The notes: generated by a model not told the origin, from the sequence alone. Positions 1-10,013 are shown, counted from the first letter of the stretch. The stretch: 43,216 nucleotides of DNA from Candidatus Solibacter usitatus (GCA_016185465.1 JACPNO010000033.1:1-43216), one strand, 5' to 3'. Numbers and translations are program-made.

Positions 1-1188
1 ATGGCAAAAGAAAAATTTGATCGCAGCAAGCCGCACGTGAACATCGGCACGATCGGGCACATCGATCACGGCAAGACGACGCTGACCGCCGCCATCACCA
101 AAGTGCTGGCCAAGCACAATCCCAAAGTGAAGTTCCGCAGCTTCGATTCGATCGATAACGCGCCCGAAGAAAAGGCACGCGGCATCACGATCGCCGTCGC
201 CCACGTCGAGTACGAAACCGCCAACCGCCACTACGCGCACGTCGATTGCCCCGGCCACGCCGACTACATCAAGAACATGATCACCGGCGCCGCGCAGATG
301 GACGGAGCGATCCTGGTCGTCGCCGCGACCGACGGCCCCATGCCGCAAACCCGTGAGCACATTCTGCTCGCCCGCCAGGTGGGCGTGCCGTTCATCGTGG
401 TGGCCATGAATAAAGTCGACATGGTGGACGATCCGGAATTGCTGGACCTGGTCGAGCTCGAAGTGCGCGAGCTGCTGAAGAGCTATCAATTCCCCGGCGA
501 CGATCTGCCGGTGGTCCGTGTCTCCGCCCTCGGCGCTCTCAACGGCGAAGCCAAGTGGGAAAAGACGGTGGAAGATTTGATGGCGGCGGTCGACAGCTAC
601 GTTCCGATGCCGGAGCGCGCGATCGATAAGCCGTTCCTGATGCCGATCGAAGATATTTTCTCGATTCAAGGCCGCGGCACGGTAGTCACGGGCCGCATTG
701 AGCGCGGCATCTGCAAAGTCGGCGAGGAAATGGAAATCGTCGGGTTCCGCGACACGCGCAAGACGGTGGTCACAGGCGTCGAAATGTTCAAGAAGTTATT
801 GGACGAAGGGCGCGCCGGAGACAACGTCGGGCTGCTGCTGCGCGGCGTGGAGAAAGAAGAAGTGGAGCGCGGACAGGTTATCGCCAAGCCGGGCTCGATC
901 AAGGGCCACAAGAAGTTCAAGGGCGAAGTCTACGTGCTGAGCAAGGAAGAGGGCGGACGGCACACGCCGTTCTTCAAGGGATACCGGCCGCAGTTTTATT
1001 TCCGCACCACGGACGTGACGGGAGTTGCGCAGTTGCCGGAAGGCACCGAGATGGTGATGCCGGGCGATAACGTTGGATTGGTTGTCGAGCTGATTACGCC
1101 CGTGGCCATGGAAAAAGGCCTGCGCTTCGCCATTCGCGAAGGCGGACGCACGGTCGGCGCCGGTACGGTTACGGAAGTCATTGAGTAA
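1..1188 (+). CDS. tuf: Elongation factor Tu
   Basis: This 395-residue GTPase delivers aminoacyl-tRNA to the ribosomal A site. The P-loop GHIDHGKT lies at residues 19-26 (Ile where most EF-Tu have Val). DCPGH at 82-86 carries the catalytic His86, and the guanine-specificity motif NKVD is at 137-140. Beta-barrel domains 2 and 3 follow, ending in the usual [16 protein letters not shown]-type tail. Length is normal for the family. The gene begins at the first base of the window, so its upstream signals and the expected fusA/rpsG/rpsL neighbours cannot be seen. It is followed after 6 bases by rpsJ, the classic str/S10 junction. Confidence 0.98.
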   Translation: MAKEKFDRSKPHVNIGTIGHIDHGKTTLTAAITKVLAKHNPKVKFRSFDSIDNAPEEKARGITIAVAHVEYETANRHYAHVDCPGHADYIKNMITGAAQMDGAILVVAATDGPMPQTREHILLARQVGVPFIVVAMNKVDMVDDPELLDLVELEVRELLKSYQFPGDDLPVVRVSALGALNGEAKWEKTVEDLMAAVDSYVPMPERAIDKPFLMPIEDIFSIQGRGTVVTGRIERGICKVGEEMEIVGFRDTRKTVVTGVEMFKKLLDEGRAGDNVGLLLRGVEKEEVERGQVIAKPGSIKGHKKFKGEVYVLSKEEGGRHTPFFKGYRPQFYFRTTDVTGVAQLPEGTEMVMPGDNVGLVVELITPVAMEKGLRFAIREGGRTVGAGTVTEVIE

Positions 1189-1194
1189 ATCAAA

Positions 1195-1527
1195 ATGGCG
1201 CTAAGAGAACGCATTCGCATCCGTTTGAAAGCGTACGACCACCGGGTGCTCGATCAATCGACAACGGAGATCGTTGACACCGCCAAGCGGACCGGGGCCA
1301 GTGTCGCCGGCCCGATTCCGCTGCCGACCTCCATCATGCGCACGACCGTGCTGCGGTCGCCGCATGTGGATAAGAAGTCGCGGGAGCAGTTCGAGGTCCG
1401 CACGCATAAGCGGCTGCTGGATATTCTCGAACCCACGCAGCAAACGGTGGACGCGCTGATGAAGCTCGATCTGCCCGCCGGCGTCGATGTGGAAATCAAG
1501 GCGTTCGGTAAGGATCACAAGGCTTGA
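1195..1527 (+). CDS. rpsJ: 30S ribosomal protein S10
   Basis: This 110-residue S10 is a 30S head protein and, in many bacteria, also the NusE partner of NusB in antitermination. The N-terminus [17 protein letters not shown] and the segment [20 protein letters not shown] are diagnostic of the family. The ATG lies 6 bases after the tuf stop, so it is probably co-transcribed and translated by re-initiation; no strong Shine-Dalgarno is visible. It is slightly longer than the usual 102-105 residues through a short C-terminal extension ending KAFGKDHKA. Confidence 0.97.
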   Translation: MALRERIRIRLKAYDHRVLDQSTTEIVDTAKRTGASVAGPIPLPTSIMRTTVLRSPHVDKKSREQFEVRTHKRLLDILEPTQQTVDALMKLDLPAGVDVEIKAFGKDHKA

Positions 1528-1534
1528 GGTTGTT

Positions 1535-2167
1535 ATGAGTCCAGGAATTCTAGGCAAGAAAATCGGCATGACGCAGATGTTCCGCGAGGATGGGCAAGCC
1601 GTCCCGGTGACGCTGCTGAAGGCTGGTCCGTGCATGGTGGTGCAACGCAAGACGCCCACCAGCGACGGCTATGACGCGGTGCAACTGGGCTTGGTGGAAT
1701 TCATCAAGCCGGCCCGGATCAATAAGCCGCTCACCGGACATCAGAAGAAAGCCGGCGTGGACGGCGCGCGCTTTTTGCGTGAGCTGCGGCTGCGCCCCGG
1801 CGATGACGATCTCAAGCCAGGCGACAAAGTGCTGGTCGATCAGTTCAAGCCCACCGACAAAGTGGACGTGATCGGCGTGAGCAAGGGGCGCGGGTTTGCG
1901 GGCGTGGTCAAGCGCCATCACTTTCGCGGCGGCGGCGGATCGCACGGGTCGATGTTCCATCGCGCCCCGGGCTCGATCGGAGCTTCGAGCTTCCCTTCCC
2001 GCGTGGTGCCTGGGATGCGCATGGGCGGACACATGGGTGACGACCGGGTGACGGTGCGGAATCTGGAAGTGATCGAAGTGGACGCCGAGGACAACGTGCT
2101 GATCGTAAAAGGCGCGGTGCCGGGACCGAACGGCGGCTACGTCGTGGTGCGGAGAGCCAAGAGATAA
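1535..2167 (+). CDS. rplC: 50S ribosomal protein L3
   Basis: L3 (210 residues from this start) is an early assembly protein of the 50S subunit that reaches toward the peptidyl-transferase centre. The start [16 protein letters not shown] is the family signature. The central loop contains the conserved [12 protein letters not shown] and [15 protein letters not shown] stretches. The frame is open further upstream inside rpsJ, but the ATG at 1535 is chosen because it gives the canonical N-terminus and is preceded by GAGGT at 1526-1530. Confidence 0.97.
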   Translation: MSPGILGKKIGMTQMFREDGQAVPVTLLKAGPCMVVQRKTPTSDGYDAVQLGLVEFIKPARINKPLTGHQKKAGVDGARFLRELRLRPGDDDLKPGDKVLVDQFKPTDKVDVIGVSKGRGFAGVVKRHHFRGGGGSHGSMFHRAPGSIGASSFPSRVVPGMRMGGHMGDDRVTVRNLEVIEVDAEDNVLIVKGAVPGPNGGYVVVRRAKR

Positions 2168-2172
2168 TCGCC

Positions 2173-2796
2173 ATGCCTAAAGTGGATATTGTCGATCTCA
2201 ATAATCAAACGGTAGGGGCGATGGACCTGGCCGATTCCGTATTTGCCGCGCCAGTCAACGAAGCGCTGCTCTACGAAGCCGTGCGCAACCTGCAAGCCGG
2301 CCTGCATCGCGGCACCCACAAGACCAAGCCGCGCGGCGAAGTATCCGGAGCGGGCAAAAAGCTTTGGAAGCAGAAAGGCACTGGGCGCGCCCGCATGGGA
2401 TCCATCCGGTCGCCGATCTGGCGCCATGGCGGCACCGTGCATGGCCCGGTGGTGCGCAGTTACGCCTACAAGCTGCCGAAGAAGATGATGCTGGGGGCGC
2501 TGCGCTCGGCGTTATCGGCCAAACTGCAAGCCGGCGAATTGAAAGTGGTGAATGCGTTTACGTTTGGCGATCACAAATCCAAGACCGTGCGCGCGGCGTT
2601 GAACCGCCTGGAAGCTCCGCGCAAAGTGCTGCTGGTCGAGATTGGCGAGAATCGCAATCTGGCATTAGGCGCGCGCAATCTGGATGGAGTGACCCTGGTC
2701 GCCACCCGCGAAGTGAATGTCTATCAACTGCTGGGGCACGACCGCGTGCTGGTAAGCCAACAGGCGGCCGCCAAACTTTCGGAGGCGCTGGCGTAA
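2173..2796 (+). CDS. rplD: 50S ribosomal protein L4
   Basis: L4 (207 residues) lines the upper part of the polypeptide exit tunnel. The conserved basic loop is visible as GTHKTKPRGEVSGAGKKLW followed by QKGTGRARMGSIRSPIWRHGG. In E. coli L4 also represses the S10 operon; whether that applies here cannot be judged because the operon leader lies outside the window. Its TAA overlaps the ATG of rplW by one base, indicating translational coupling. Confidence 0.97.
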   Translation: MPKVDIVDLNNQTVGAMDLADSVFAAPVNEALLYEAVRNLQAGLHRGTHKTKPRGEVSGAGKKLWKQKGTGRARMGSIRSPIWRHGGTVHGPVVRSYAYKLPKKMMLGALRSALSAKLQAGELKVVNAFTFGDHKSKTVRAALNRLEAPRKVLLVEIGENRNLALGARNLDGVTLVATREVNVYQLLGHDRVLVSQQAAAKLSEALA

Positions 2797-3083
2797 TGAC
2801 TATTTACGATGTAATCCAAAAGCCGCTGCTCACCGAAAAAGGCGTCACCAAGAAAGACACGGAAAATACGCTGTGCTTCGCGGTCGATCGCGATGCCAGC
2901 AAAACGCAAGTTCGGGCCGCGGTCGAGAAACTTTTCAAAGTGAAAGTGGCCGAAGTGCGCACCGCCAATTTCGATGGCAAGCTGCGCCGCCGCGGCCGCT
3001 TCACCGGCTACCGTCCCAATTGGAAAAAGGCTTACGTGAGACTCAAAGCCGGCCAGAAAGCGCCGGACTGGGCGGAAATCTAA
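2796..3083 (+). CDS. rplW: 50S ribosomal protein L23
   Basis: L23 (95 residues) sits at the exit-tunnel opening and is the docking site for trigger factor and SRP. The start MTIYDVIQKPLLTEKG and the tail GKLRRRGRFTGYRPNWKKAYVRL are typical. The ATG at 2796 shares a base with the rplD stop (TAATG). The same frame is open further upstream inside rplD, but that extension has no family resemblance and was discarded. Confidence 0.97.
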   Translation: MTIYDVIQKPLLTEKGVTKKDTENTLCFAVDRDASKTQVRAAVEKLFKVKVAEVRTANFDGKLRRRGRFTGYRPNWKKAYVRLKAGQKAPDWAEI

Positions 3084-3914
3084 ATGCCAATCAAAAGCTA
3101 CCGTCCCTATACTCCGACCCGCCGTTTTCATACCGCGGTTTCGCGCGCCGATCTTACCGACAAAGCGCCGGAGAAGTCGCTGGTCGAATCGAAAGCGCGC
3201 ACCGGCGGACGCAACAGCACCGGCCGTGTGACGTCGCGTTTCATCGGCGGCGGCCACAAGCAGGCTTATCGCACGGTCGATTTCAAGCGCGACAAACACG
3301 GCATTCCCGCCACGGTCGCGGCCATTGAGTACGATCCCAACCGCTCGGCGCGTCTGGCGCTGCTGCATTACAAGGACGGCGAAAAGCGCTACATCCTGCA
3401 GCCGGATGGACTCAAAGTGGGCGCGCACGTCATGTCCGGCCCCGAAGCCGATATTCTACTGGGCAATTGCCTGGCGTTGAAGAATATTCCGGCCGGCACG
3501 GTGGTCCACAACGTGGAGCTCAAGCCCGGCAAAGGCGCGCAAATGGCGCGCTCGGCGGGGGCGCAAGTGCAGCTGGTTTCGAAGGAAGGCGGCTCGGCGC
3601 TGCTGAAACTGCCGTCTGGGGAGATCCGGCGCGTGGCGCTCGACTGCATGGCCACGATCGGACAGGTCGGCAATATCGATCACGAAAATATTTCGCTTGG
3701 CAAAGCCGGGCGCAAGCGTTGGATGGGCAAGATGCCGCACAATCGCGGCGTATCGATGAACCCGGTCGATCACCCGCATGGCGGCGGCGAAGGCAAAACT
3801 TCCGGCGGCCGGCATCCGGTGACGCCCTGGGGCCAGCCCACGCGCGGATTCAAGACCCGCAACAATAAGCGCACCGATAAGTTTATCGTCACCCGCAAGA
3901 CGAAGAAGAGATAA
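3084..3914 (+). CDS. rplB: 50S ribosomal protein L2
   Basis: L2 (276 residues) is required for subunit association and is close to the peptidyl-transferase centre. The N-terminal region reads [15 protein letters not shown] and [19 protein letters not shown]. The C-terminal loop [19 protein letters not shown] contains the invariant histidine region implicated in peptidyl-transferase activity. The ATG follows the rplW TAA immediately, with no spacer. Length matches the family (273-277). Confidence 0.98.
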   Translation: MPIKSYRPYTPTRRFHTAVSRADLTDKAPEKSLVESKARTGGRNSTGRVTSRFIGGGHKQAYRTVDFKRDKHGIPATVAAIEYDPNRSARLALLHYKDGEKRYILQPDGLKVGAHVMSGPEADILLGNCLALKNIPAGTVVHNVELKPGKGAQMARSAGAQVQLVSKEGGSALLKLPSGEIRRVALDCMATIGQVGNIDHENISLGKAGRKRWMGKMPHNRGVSMNPVDHPHGGGEGKTSGGRHPVTPWGQPTRGFKTRNNKRTDKFIVTRKTKKR

Positions 3915-3916
3915 CT

Positions 3917-4210
3917 ATGGGCCGATCCGTTAAAAAAGGGCCGTTCACCGACGGCCACCTGGAAAAGAAGCTGGCCGAGATGAGCGCCAAGAGCGAGAAG
4001 AAGGTCCTGCGGACCTGGTCGCGGCGCTCGACGATTCTGCCGGAGTTTGTCAGCTTCACCATCGCCGTGCATAACGGCAAGAAATTCATTCCCGTGTACA
4101 TCACCGAAAACATGGTGGGACACAAGCTGGGCGAGTTTTCCCCCACGCGCATTTTCAAAGGACACTCGGTGAAGGCGGCGACTACCGAGAAGACCGCCAA
4201 ACCGGCGTAG
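3917..4210 (+). CDS. rpsS: 30S ribosomal protein S19
   Basis: S19 (97 residues) is a 30S head protein that contacts S13. [19 protein letters not shown], the [13 protein letters not shown] segment and [17 protein letters not shown] are all diagnostic. It starts 2 bases after the rplB stop. No anomalies. Confidence 0.97.
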   Translation: MGRSVKKGPFTDGHLEKKLAEMSAKSEKKVLRTWSRRSTILPEFVSFTIAVHNGKKFIPVYITENMVGHKLGEFSPTRIFKGHSVKAATTEKTAKPA

Positions 4211-4218
4211 AGGCGATC

Positions 4219-4557
4219 ATGGAAGCCAGAGCAGAAGCCAGATACATCCGGATCTCGGCGCAGAAAGCGCGGTTGGTTGTCGATTTGATTCGCGGCCGCA
4301 ACGCCGGGGAAGCCATCAACACGCTGCGCTCGACCAATAAGCGCATCGCCCCGACGGTGGAAAAAGTGCTGAAGTCGGCGATTGCCAATGCCCAGAACCG
4401 GTCGGAGGAAGTGGACGTCGACAAATTGTTCGTGTCGGAAGCGTACGTCAATGAGGGGCCGCGGGCCAAGCGCATTCGGCCGGCGCCCATGGGCCGCGCG
4501 TACCGGTATCAGCGGCGCTCGGCGCATATCGTCATCACCGTGACGGAGAAAGAATAA
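4219..4557 (+). CDS. rplV: 50S ribosomal protein L22
   Basis: L22 (112 residues) has the family N-terminus [20 protein letters not shown] and the C-terminal hairpin region [21 protein letters not shown], which extends into the exit tunnel and is a known site of macrolide-resistance mutations. AGAGGCG precedes the ATG. It lies between rpsS and rpsC as expected for the S10 operon. Confidence 0.97.
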   Translation: MEARAEARYIRISAQKARLVVDLIRGRNAGEAINTLRSTNKRIAPTVEKVLKSAIANAQNRSEEVDVDKLFVSEAYVNEGPRAKRIRPAPMGRAYRYQRRSAHIVITVTEKE

Positions 4558-4559
4558 GA

Positions 4560-5474
4560 ATGGGACAAAAGGTTCATCCTTACGGGTTCCGGCTGGGATT
4601 CTCCAAGCCCTGGCGCTCACGCTGGTTCGCCAAGCAGGGCTACGCCAAGCTGCTGCAGGAAGATTTGGAGATGAAGGAAGGCTTGCGCGACCGGCTGCGC
4701 TCGGCCGGCGTCAGCTCGATTGAAGTCGACCGGCCCGGCAATAAGCTGCGCGTGACCATTCGCACCTCGCGCCCCGGCATCATCATCGGCCGCAAAGGCG
4801 CCGAGATCGAAAAGCTCAAGCAGGATCTGGCCAAGCGCACCAAGCGCGAAGTGTTCATCGACATTCAGGAAGTGCACAAACCGGAGCTTGACGCCCAGTT
4901 AGTTTCGGAATCGATTGCGCTGCAACTGGAAAAGCGCGTGGCGTTCCGCAGAGCGATGCGCAAGGCGGTCGATTCGGCGCTGCGCTTCGGCTGCAAGGGA
5001 ATCAAGGTTCGCGTATCGGGACGCCTCAACGGCGCTGAAATCGCCCGCAGCGAATGGTATCTGCAGGGGCAGCTTCCGCTGCACACCCTGCGCGCCGATA
5101 TCGATTATGGATTCACTGAGGCGCGCACGACCTATGGCGTCATCGGCATCAAGACCTGGCTGTACAAGGGCGAGATTCTGGAAACCAAGGGACGGCGCGG
5201 ATTCATTTCGGCCGAACCCGAGCCGCGGCGCTCCGAGCCTCGCCGGGACCGGGATCGCGATCGCGCGCGTAGAGAGCCGGCGCCGGCCGCGGCCGCTGAA
5301 CAAGCGGGACCGGCCCCGCCCGCCGCCCCCACCGATCTGCCGCGTCCGGCGCGCCCGGGCGGACCGCTCAGGCGGACCGATCATGCCGCCATTGATGGCG
5401 CCGCAACCGACGTGGAAACAAGAAGCCCGGCCCGAGCCGGCGGTCGATGTGAAAGGGGAAACCAAGCCGGCTGA
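4560..5474 (+). CDS. rpsC: 30S ribosomal protein S3 (C-terminal tail frameshifted)
   Basis: S3 is a 30S head protein at the mRNA entry. The core is intact: [20 protein letters not shown] at the start, the KH-type loop GRKG at residues 77-80, and the C-terminal domain through [19 protein letters not shown] near residue 200. An Arg/Glu/Pro-rich tail follows. As written the frame ends at 5474 (304 residues) with an unlikely tail. From about 5371 the +1 frame encodes a natural Pro/Glu-rich tail ([15 protein letters not shown], later ending KPDEGSQS) that stops at 5535, 12 bases before rplP. One extra base between about 5320 and 5375 would explain this and give a protein of about 324 residues. The core assignment is certain; the end is not. 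Confidence 0.93.
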   Translation: MGQKVHPYGFRLGFSKPWRSRWFAKQGYAKLLQEDLEMKEGLRDRLRSAGVSSIEVDRPGNKLRVTIRTSRPGIIIGRKGAEIEKLKQDLAKRTKREVFIDIQEVHKPELDAQLVSESIALQLEKRVAFRRAMRKAVDSALRFGCKGIKVRVSGRLNGAEIARSEWYLQGQLPLHTLRADIDYGFTEARTTYGVIGIKTWLYKGEILETKGRRGFISAEPEPRRSEPRRDRDRDRARREPAPAAAAEQAGPAPPAAPTDLPRPARPGGPLRRTDHAAIDGAATDVETRSPARAGGRCERGNQAG

Positions 5475-5547
5475 GACGCAGCCCGCCGAGTCCCCTGCCC
5501 CGGAAGTCAAGCCGGATGAAGGAAGCCAGAGTTAAAGGGAGCCTGCC

Positions 5548-5964
5548 ATGTTGATGCCCAAGAAAGTTAAATACCGCAAGCAGCAGCGCGGGCGCATGTG
5601 CGGCAAGGCCTGGCGCGGATCGTCGATCTCGTTCGGCGATTGCGGCCTGAAGGCGATGGAGTGCGGCTGGATCACCGACCGCCAGATCGAAGCCGCCCGT
5701 ATCGCCATGACGCGTTTCATCAAGCGCGGCGGCAAAGTGTGGATTCGTCTTTTTCCCGACAAGCCGATCACCAAGAAACCGGCTGAGACGCGCATGGGAA
5801 AAGGCAAAGGCGCCCCTGAGCAATGGGTGGCGGTGATACGGCCCGGCAAGATTCTGTTTGAAATGGAAGGCGTGCCGCCGGAAATCGCGAAGCAGGCGAT
5901 GAGGCTGGCGGCTCACAAACTGCCCATTCGAACCCGCCTGGTGACGCGGGACGCCGTTGAGTAA
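5548..5964 (+). CDS. rplP: 50S ribosomal protein L16
   Basis: L16 (138 residues) organises the A-site region of the 50S subunit. [17 protein letters not shown], the basic [19 protein letters not shown] and the [19 protein letters not shown] region are hallmark sequences. AGGGAG precedes the ATG by a normal distance. It is followed by rpmC and rpsQ, the canonical order. Confidence 0.97.
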   Translation: MLMPKKVKYRKQQRGRMCGKAWRGSSISFGDCGLKAMECGWITDRQIEAARIAMTRFIKRGGKVWIRLFPDKPITKKPAETRMGKGKGAPEQWVAVIRPGKILFEMEGVPPEIAKQAMRLAAHKLPIRTRLVTRDAVE

Positions 5965-5976
5965 GAGGATTACGGG

Positions 5977-6186
5977 ATGAAATCGCAAAAAATTCGGGAC
6001 GTGGACAGCCATGAGCTCGGCGTGCAATTGAAAGACATTGACGAACAGCTTTTCCGCCTGCGCCTGCAAATGTCCATGGGCCAGATGGACGGCCTCAAGA
6101 AAATCCGGGCGATGAAGAAAACGCGCGCGCGCATCCACACGATTCTTAAGGAACGGGAAATGGCGCCGGCGGGGGAGAAAAAGTAG
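5977..6186 (+). CDS. rpmC: 50S ribosomal protein L29
   Basis: L29 (69 residues) is a small two-helix 50S protein near the exit tunnel beside L23. The pattern ELGVQLKDIDEQLFRLRLQ followed by KKIRAMKKTRARIHTILKER matches the family. AGAGGA lies upstream of the ATG. Identity is supported equally by position between rplP and rpsQ. Confidence 0.95.
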   Translation: MKSQKIRDVDSHELGVQLKDIDEQLFRLRLQMSMGQMDGLKKIRAMKKTRARIHTILKEREMAPAGEKK

Positions 6187-6189
6187 CCT

Positions 6190-6492
6190 ATGGCCCCAGA
6201 GACAATTGGCAATAAGAACGAAAAGGTAGGCGAAGTGGTTTCGACCAAGATGCAGAAAACCATCGTGGTCGAGGTGCAGCGCCGGGTGCCGCATCCGCTC
6301 TATAAACGCATCGTGACCAAGCGCAAGAAGTTTTACGTCCACGATGAAAAGAGCGAGGCCAAGAAGGGCGATTGGGTGCGCATCATCGAATGCCGGCCGC
6401 TGAGCCGGTTGAAGCGCTGGCGCCTGGGCGACATTGTGCGGCGGGCGGCGCAGGTAGATGCGCAACCGGCCGATCTGGACATCAAGATATAG
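6190..6492 (+). CDS. rpsQ: 30S ribosomal protein S17
   Basis: S17 (100 residues) is an OB-fold protein binding 16S rRNA early in assembly. The motif GEVVSTKMQKTIVVEVQRRV, the segment HPLYKRIVTKRKKFYVHDE and RIIECRPLSRLKRWRLGDIV are characteristic. It starts 3 bases after rpmC, with GGGGGAG overlapping the end of that gene as the likely ribosome-binding site. It is somewhat longer than the usual 80-90 residues because of short extensions at both ends. Confidence 0.96.
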   Translation: MAPETIGNKNEKVGEVVSTKMQKTIVVEVQRRVPHPLYKRIVTKRKKFYVHDEKSEAKKGDWVRIIECRPLSRLKRWRLGDIVRRAAQVDAQPADLDIKI

Positions 6493-6522
6493 CCGGGTGG
6501 GGAACGACAGGGAGCGACGATT

Positions 6523-6891
6523 ATGATTGGGATGCGTACCATGCTCGAAGTGGCCGATAACAGCGGCGCCAGGAAGCTGCAATGCATCCTGCCGCGCGGC
6601 GGCGACCTCGGGTTGCGCGCGGGCCTGGGCGATGTAGTGACGGCCAGCGTGAAGGAAGCCGCGCCGGAGTCGGCCATTAAAAAGGGCAAAGTAGTGCGCT
6701 GCGTGATCGTCCGCATGCGCAAGGAAACGCGCCGCAAAGACGGCAGCTACATCCGCTTCGATACCAATGCAGCGGTGCTGATCAATGAAGTGGGCGAGCC
6801 GGTGGGGACGCGCGTGTTTGGCCCGGTGGCGCGCGAATTGCGGGACAAGAAATTCATGAAAATCGTGTCGCTCGCCCCGGAGGTGATTTGA
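6523..6891 (+). CDS. rplN: 50S ribosomal protein L14
   Basis: L14 (122 residues) lies at the subunit interface and forms part of bridge B8. [20 protein letters not shown] and [18 protein letters not shown] followed by [13 protein letters not shown] are textbook. AGGGAG precedes the ATG. Its TGA overlaps the rplX start (TGATG), so the two are translationally coupled. Confidence 0.98.
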   Translation: MIGMRTMLEVADNSGARKLQCILPRGGDLGLRAGLGDVVTASVKEAAPESAIKKGKVVRCVIVRMRKETRRKDGSYIRFDTNAAVLINEVGEPVGTRVFGPVARELRDKKFMKIVSLAPEVI

Positions 6892-7256
6892 TGGCCATTG
6901 CAAAGAGAAAGCCGGCCGAGCCGGTTCGCATCCAAATCAAGAAGAACGACCAGGTGCGGGTAATCGCCGGGCGCGATCGCGGCAAGAGCGGGCGCGTGCT
7001 GAGCGTGGATGAAAGCCGGGGCAAAGTGCTCATCGAGCACGTTTCGATGGTGAAGCGGCATACACGGCCCAATCCCGGCAAGCAGATCAAAGGCGGCATC
7101 GCGGAGCGGGAAAGCCCGATCGCGGTTTCGAACGTGATGATTTTATGCCCGGCCTGCGGGCCGGTGCGCATCGCCCATCACGTGGAAAATGTGGCTGGCA
7201 AGTCCCGGCGCTCTCGCGTGTGCCGGAAATGCGGACAGTCGCTGGATAAGAAATGA
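6891..7256 (+). CDS. rplX: 50S ribosomal protein L24
   Basis: L24 (121 residues) is an assembly-initiator protein. The KOW motif is visible in [20 protein letters not shown] near residues 20-40. The C-terminal part has a CPAC...CRKC four-cysteine arrangement, the zinc-ribbon-like ending found in many bacterial L24. The ATG at 6891 is preferred over the TTG three bases earlier because it overlaps the rplN stop and follows GGAGGTG at a suitable distance. Confidence 0.96.
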   Translation: MAIAKRKPAEPVRIQIKKNDQVRVIAGRDRGKSGRVLSVDESRGKVLIEHVSMVKRHTRPNPGKQIKGGIAERESPIAVSNVMILCPACGPVRIAHHVENVAGKSRRSRVCRKCGQSLDKK

Positions 7257-7257
7257 T

Positions 7258-7800
7258 ATGGCAGCTCGGATAAAAGAGTTTTATCAGAAAAAAGTGGTTC
7301 CGGCCCTCACCAAGGAGTTTGGCTACAAGAACTCCATGGCGGTGCCGCGACTGGTGAAGATTTCGGTCAACATCGGCCTGGGTGAAGCTACCCAGAACGC
7401 CAAGCTGATGGATGGCGCGGTCACCGAGCTGGGGCAGATTGCCGGCCAGCGGCCGGTGATCACCAAAGCCAAGAAGTCGATTGCGGCCTTCAAGCTGCGC
7501 GAAGGCATGTCGATCGGCTGCATGGTGACGCTGCGCGGCGATCGCATGTACGAGTTTTTCGATCGCCTGGTAAATGTGGCTCTGCCGCGCGTGCGCGATT
7601 TCCGCGGAGTATCGACGAAATCCTTCGACGGCCGGGGCAACTACACGCTCGGCGTGAAGGATCAGTTGATTTTCCCCGAAATCGATTACGCCAAGGTGGA
7701 AAAGACCAAGGGCATGAATATTTCGATCACCACCACGGCCAAGACCGATGCCGAAGCGCTCACGCTGTTGAAGAGCATGGGCATGCCGTTTCGGCAGTAA
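7258..7800 (+). CDS. rplE: 50S ribosomal protein L5
   Basis: L5 (180 residues) binds 5S rRNA in the central protuberance and contacts P-site t[41 protein letters not shown] and the ending [13 protein letters not shown] identify it. The ATG at 7258 gives the canonical start [17 protein letters not shown]; the 23 codons open upstream overlap rplX and were rejected. It begins one base after the rplX stop. Confidence 0.97.
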   Translation: MAARIKEFYQKKVVPALTKEFGYKNSMAVPRLVKISVNIGLGEATQNAKLMDGAVTELGQIAGQRPVITKAKKSIAAFKLREGMSIGCMVTLRGDRMYEFFDRLVNVALPRVRDFRGVSTKSFDGRGNYTLGVKDQLIFPEIDYAKVEKTKGMNISITTTAKTDAEALTLLKSMGMPFRQ

Positions 7801-7817
7801 GGAAATAGAGGAGAGGA

Positions 7818-8003
7818 ATGGCTACAACCGCCAAGATCGCAAAGGACCTCAAGACTCCGAAGTACAAGTGCCGGCATCGCAACCGGTGCTGGAGGTGCGG
7901 GCGTCCGCGCGGCTTTCTGCGCAAGTTCGGCATCTGCCGGATTTGTTTTCGCCAGCTCGCGTTGAACGGCGAGATTCCAGGCGTGATCAAGGCCAGTTGG
8001 TAG
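7818..8003 (+). CDS. rpsN: 30S ribosomal protein S14, zinc-binding type
   Basis: This 61-residue protein is the short, zinc-binding (C+) form of S14, sometimes called rpsZ. Cys24-x2-Cys27 and Cys40-x2-Cys43 form the zinc site, and the ending [11 protein letters not shown] is diagnostic. An additional Cys18 is present. GAGGAGAG sits immediately upstream of the ATG. Zinc-independent (C-) S14 paralogues are often Zur-regulated elsewhere in genomes; none is visible here. Confidence 0.97.
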   Translation: MATTAKIAKDLKTPKYKCRHRNRCWRCGRPRGFLRKFGICRICFRQLALNGEIPGVIKASW

Positions 8004-8012
8004 GAGAGTACA

Positions 8013-8408
8013 ATGACCAGCGATCCCATCGCCGACATGCTGACGCGGGTGCGTAATGCCATCACCGCCCGTCATCCCAAAGTGGACGTGCCGGCATCGA
8101 AATTAAAAGCCGAGATTGCGCGCATCCTGAAAGAAGAAGGATATATCGCCAATTTCAAGGTCGCCGAAGAAGGCGTCAAGCGCGTCATCAAGATCTATTT
8201 GAAGTACGGGCCCAACAATTCGCCGGTGATCACGAAAATCGAGCGCGTATCGCGCCCCGGCTGCCGGGTGTATGTGGGCCAGGATGACATTCCGCGGGTG
8301 CAGGGCGGCCTGGGCATCAACATTCTGACCACCCCGCGCGGGGTGATGACCGGGAAACACGCGCGCAAGGAAGGCATCGGCGGAGAGCTGCTCTGCCAGA
8401 TTTGGTAA
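8013..8408 (+). CDS. rpsH: 30S ribosomal protein S8
   Basis: S8 (131 residues) binds the central domain of 16S rRNA; in E. coli it also represses the spc operon. [17 protein letters not shown] and the C-terminal [24 protein letters not shown] are signature sequences. TAGGAGAG precedes the ATG. Confidence 0.97.
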   Translation: MTSDPIADMLTRVRNAITARHPKVDVPASKLKAEIARILKEEGYIANFKVAEEGVKRVIKIYLKYGPNNSPVITKIERVSRPGCRVYVGQDDIPRVQGGLGINILTTPRGVMTGKHARKEGIGGELLCQIW

Positions 8409-8415
8409 TCGACAC

Positions 8416-8955
8416 ATGTCAAGAGTAGGAAGAAAACCGATTCCGCTGCCGAAGGGCGTGACCGTCAAAATCGGCGCGGAGCTGCAAGTCGAAGGGCCGA
8501 AGGGCAAGCTGCGCGTGCCGGTGCCGGCTGGAATCACCGCCAAGCAGGAAGGCGGCTCGCTCGAATTGATGCGCGAGAACGATTCGCAAGCGGCGCTGCA
8601 CGGGCTGACGCGGGCGCTCGCGGCCAATGCCGTCAACGGTGTCTCGACCGGGTTCACGCGCGAGCTCGACATCGTCGGCATCGGCTATCGCGCCGACGTC
8701 AAAGGCCGCGTGGCCACGTTCACGCTGGGCTATTCTCATCCGATCGAAGTGCTGCTGCCCGACGGCGTGGATCTCAAAATCGATAAGCAGACTCACCTGG
8801 TTCTGACCGGCTACGACCGGCAGATGCTAGGGCAGGTGGCGGCCAACATTCGCGCGCTGCGCAAACCCGATCCGTACAAGAACAAAGGCATCCGCTACAC
8901 CGGCGAGGCGCTGCGCAAGAAGGTCGGCAAGACCGGAGCAGGGGCCAAGGCATGA
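8416..8955 (+). CDS. rplF: 50S ribosomal protein L6
   Basis: L6 (179 residues) sits near the GTPase-associated centre. The protein starts [17 protein letters not shown] and ends in the conserved [16 protein letters not shown] region. The stop overlaps the rplR start by four bases (ATGA), a translational-coupling arrangement. Confidence 0.97.
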   Translation: MSRVGRKPIPLPKGVTVKIGAELQVEGPKGKLRVPVPAGITAKQEGGSLELMRENDSQAALHGLTRALAANAVNGVSTGFTRELDIVGIGYRADVKGRVATFTLGYSHPIEVLLPDGVDLKIDKQTHLVLTGYDRQMLGQVAANIRALRKPDPYKNKGIRYTGEALRKKVGKTGAGAKA

Positions 8956-9308
8956 TCCGCAAGACATCCAAGAACGAAATTCGCACGCGCATCCACAAAC
9001 GGATTCGCGCCAAGCTGCACGGCACCAAAGAGCGGCCGCGCCTGGCGGTGTTCCGCAGCGTGGCGCACATTTACGCCCAGGTTATCGACGACACTACGGG
9101 GCATACCGTGGTCGCGGCATCGTCGGCCGAAAAAGACGGCAAGGGCGGCGGCAACGTGGCGGCCGCCAAGGCGATTGGCAAAACCGTCGCCGAGCGCGCC
9201 AAGGCAAAAGGCATTAAACAGGTGGTCTTCGATCGCGGAGGCTACATTTACCACGGGCGCGTCAAAGCGCTCGCCGACGCCGCGCGGGCGGCCGGACTGG
9301 AGTTCTAA
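8952..9308 (+). CDS. rplR: 50S ribosomal protein L18
   Basis: L18 (118 residues) binds 5S rRNA together with L5. The segments [20 protein letters not shown] and [20 protein letters not shown] are typical, and the C-terminus [11 protein letters not shown] matches the family closely. It overlaps rplF by four bases. Confidence 0.97.
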   Translation: MIRKTSKNEIRTRIHKRIRAKLHGTKERPRLAVFRSVAHIYAQVIDDTTGHTVVAASSAEKDGKGGGNVAAAKAIGKTVAERAKAKGIKQVVFDRGGYIYHGRVKALADAARAAGLEF

Positions 9309-9311
9309 GGC

Positions 9312-9824
9312 ATGGCATCGGCAATCGTGAAACGCATCGATCCGCAGACGCTCAATCTCAAGGAGCAGGTGGTATCGATCAACCGCGTGACCAAGGTCGT
9401 CAAGGGCGGAAAGAATTTGAGCTTCTCGGCATTGGTGGTGGTCGGCGACGCCAACGCCAAGGTAGTCGGCTTCGGCGTCGGCAAAGCCAAGGAAGTTCCC
9501 TCGGCGATTCGCAAGGGAATCGAAGCCGCCAAGAAGAATTTGCGCAAAATCTATTTACTGCCGACCACCATTCCCCATCAGGTGCTGGGCCGTTACGGCA
9601 GCGGCATGGTGCTGCTGAAGCCGGCCGCCGAAGGCACGGGTGTGATCGCCGGAGGGCCGGTGCGCGCGGTGGTGCAAGCCGCCGGGATTCCCAACGTTCT
9701 GACCAAATCGATTGGCACGCACAATCCGCATAACGTGGTGAAAGCCACCATCAATGCGCTCGAGCAGCTGCGCGACAAGAACCTGGTCGCCGAAATGCGC
9801 GGCCTGACTCTGGACAAGATGTGA
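9312..9824 (+). CDS. rpsE: 30S ribosomal protein S5
   Basis: S5 (170 residues) is important for decoding accuracy and mRNA helicase function at the entry channel. The double-stranded RNA-binding segment with [18 protein letters not shown] and the C-terminal part [19 protein letters not shown] are diagnostic. It lies 3 bases after rplR. Confidence 0.97.
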   Translation: MASAIVKRIDPQTLNLKEQVVSINRVTKVVKGGKNLSFSALVVVGDANAKVVGFGVGKAKEVPSAIRKGIEAAKKNLRKIYLLPTTIPHQVLGRYGSGMVLLKPAAEGTGVIAGGPVRAVVQAAGIPNVLTKSIGTHNPHNVVKATINALEQLRDKNLVAEMRGLTLDKM

Positions 9825-9829
9825 CGACT

Positions 9830-10009
9830 ATGGAAGGCAAAGTCAAAATCAAACTGGTGCGCAGTCCGATTTGCACCCCCGAAAAGCACAAGCGAATTGT
9901 GCGGGCGCTGGGATTGCGTAAAATCAATCAGATCGTCGAGCGGCCGGATACGCCCTCGTTTCGCGGCATGGTGAAGAAGGTCCCGCATCTGCTGGCGGTA
10001 GTGGAGTAA
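9830..10009 (+). CDS. rpmD: 50S ribosomal protein L30
   Basis: L30 (59 residues) matches the family in VKIKLVRSPICTPEKHKRIV followed by LGLRKINQIVERPDTPS and a short C-terminal strand. The ATG at 9830 gives a normal L30 N-terminus. A GTG at 9821 overlapping the rpsE stop is also possible and would add MTT; neither has a clear Shine-Dalgarno. Position between rpsE and rplO is canonical. Confidence 0.95.
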   Translation: MEGKVKIKLVRSPICTPEKHKRIVRALGLRKINQIVERPDTPSFRGMVKKVPHLLAVVE

Positions 10010-10013
10010 GCCT

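Noticed and set aside
5368-6903. 511-codon open frame on the minus strand opposite rplP-rplN
   Set aside because: Spans five certain ribosomal genes and is Arg/His-rich without motifs; antisense shadow.
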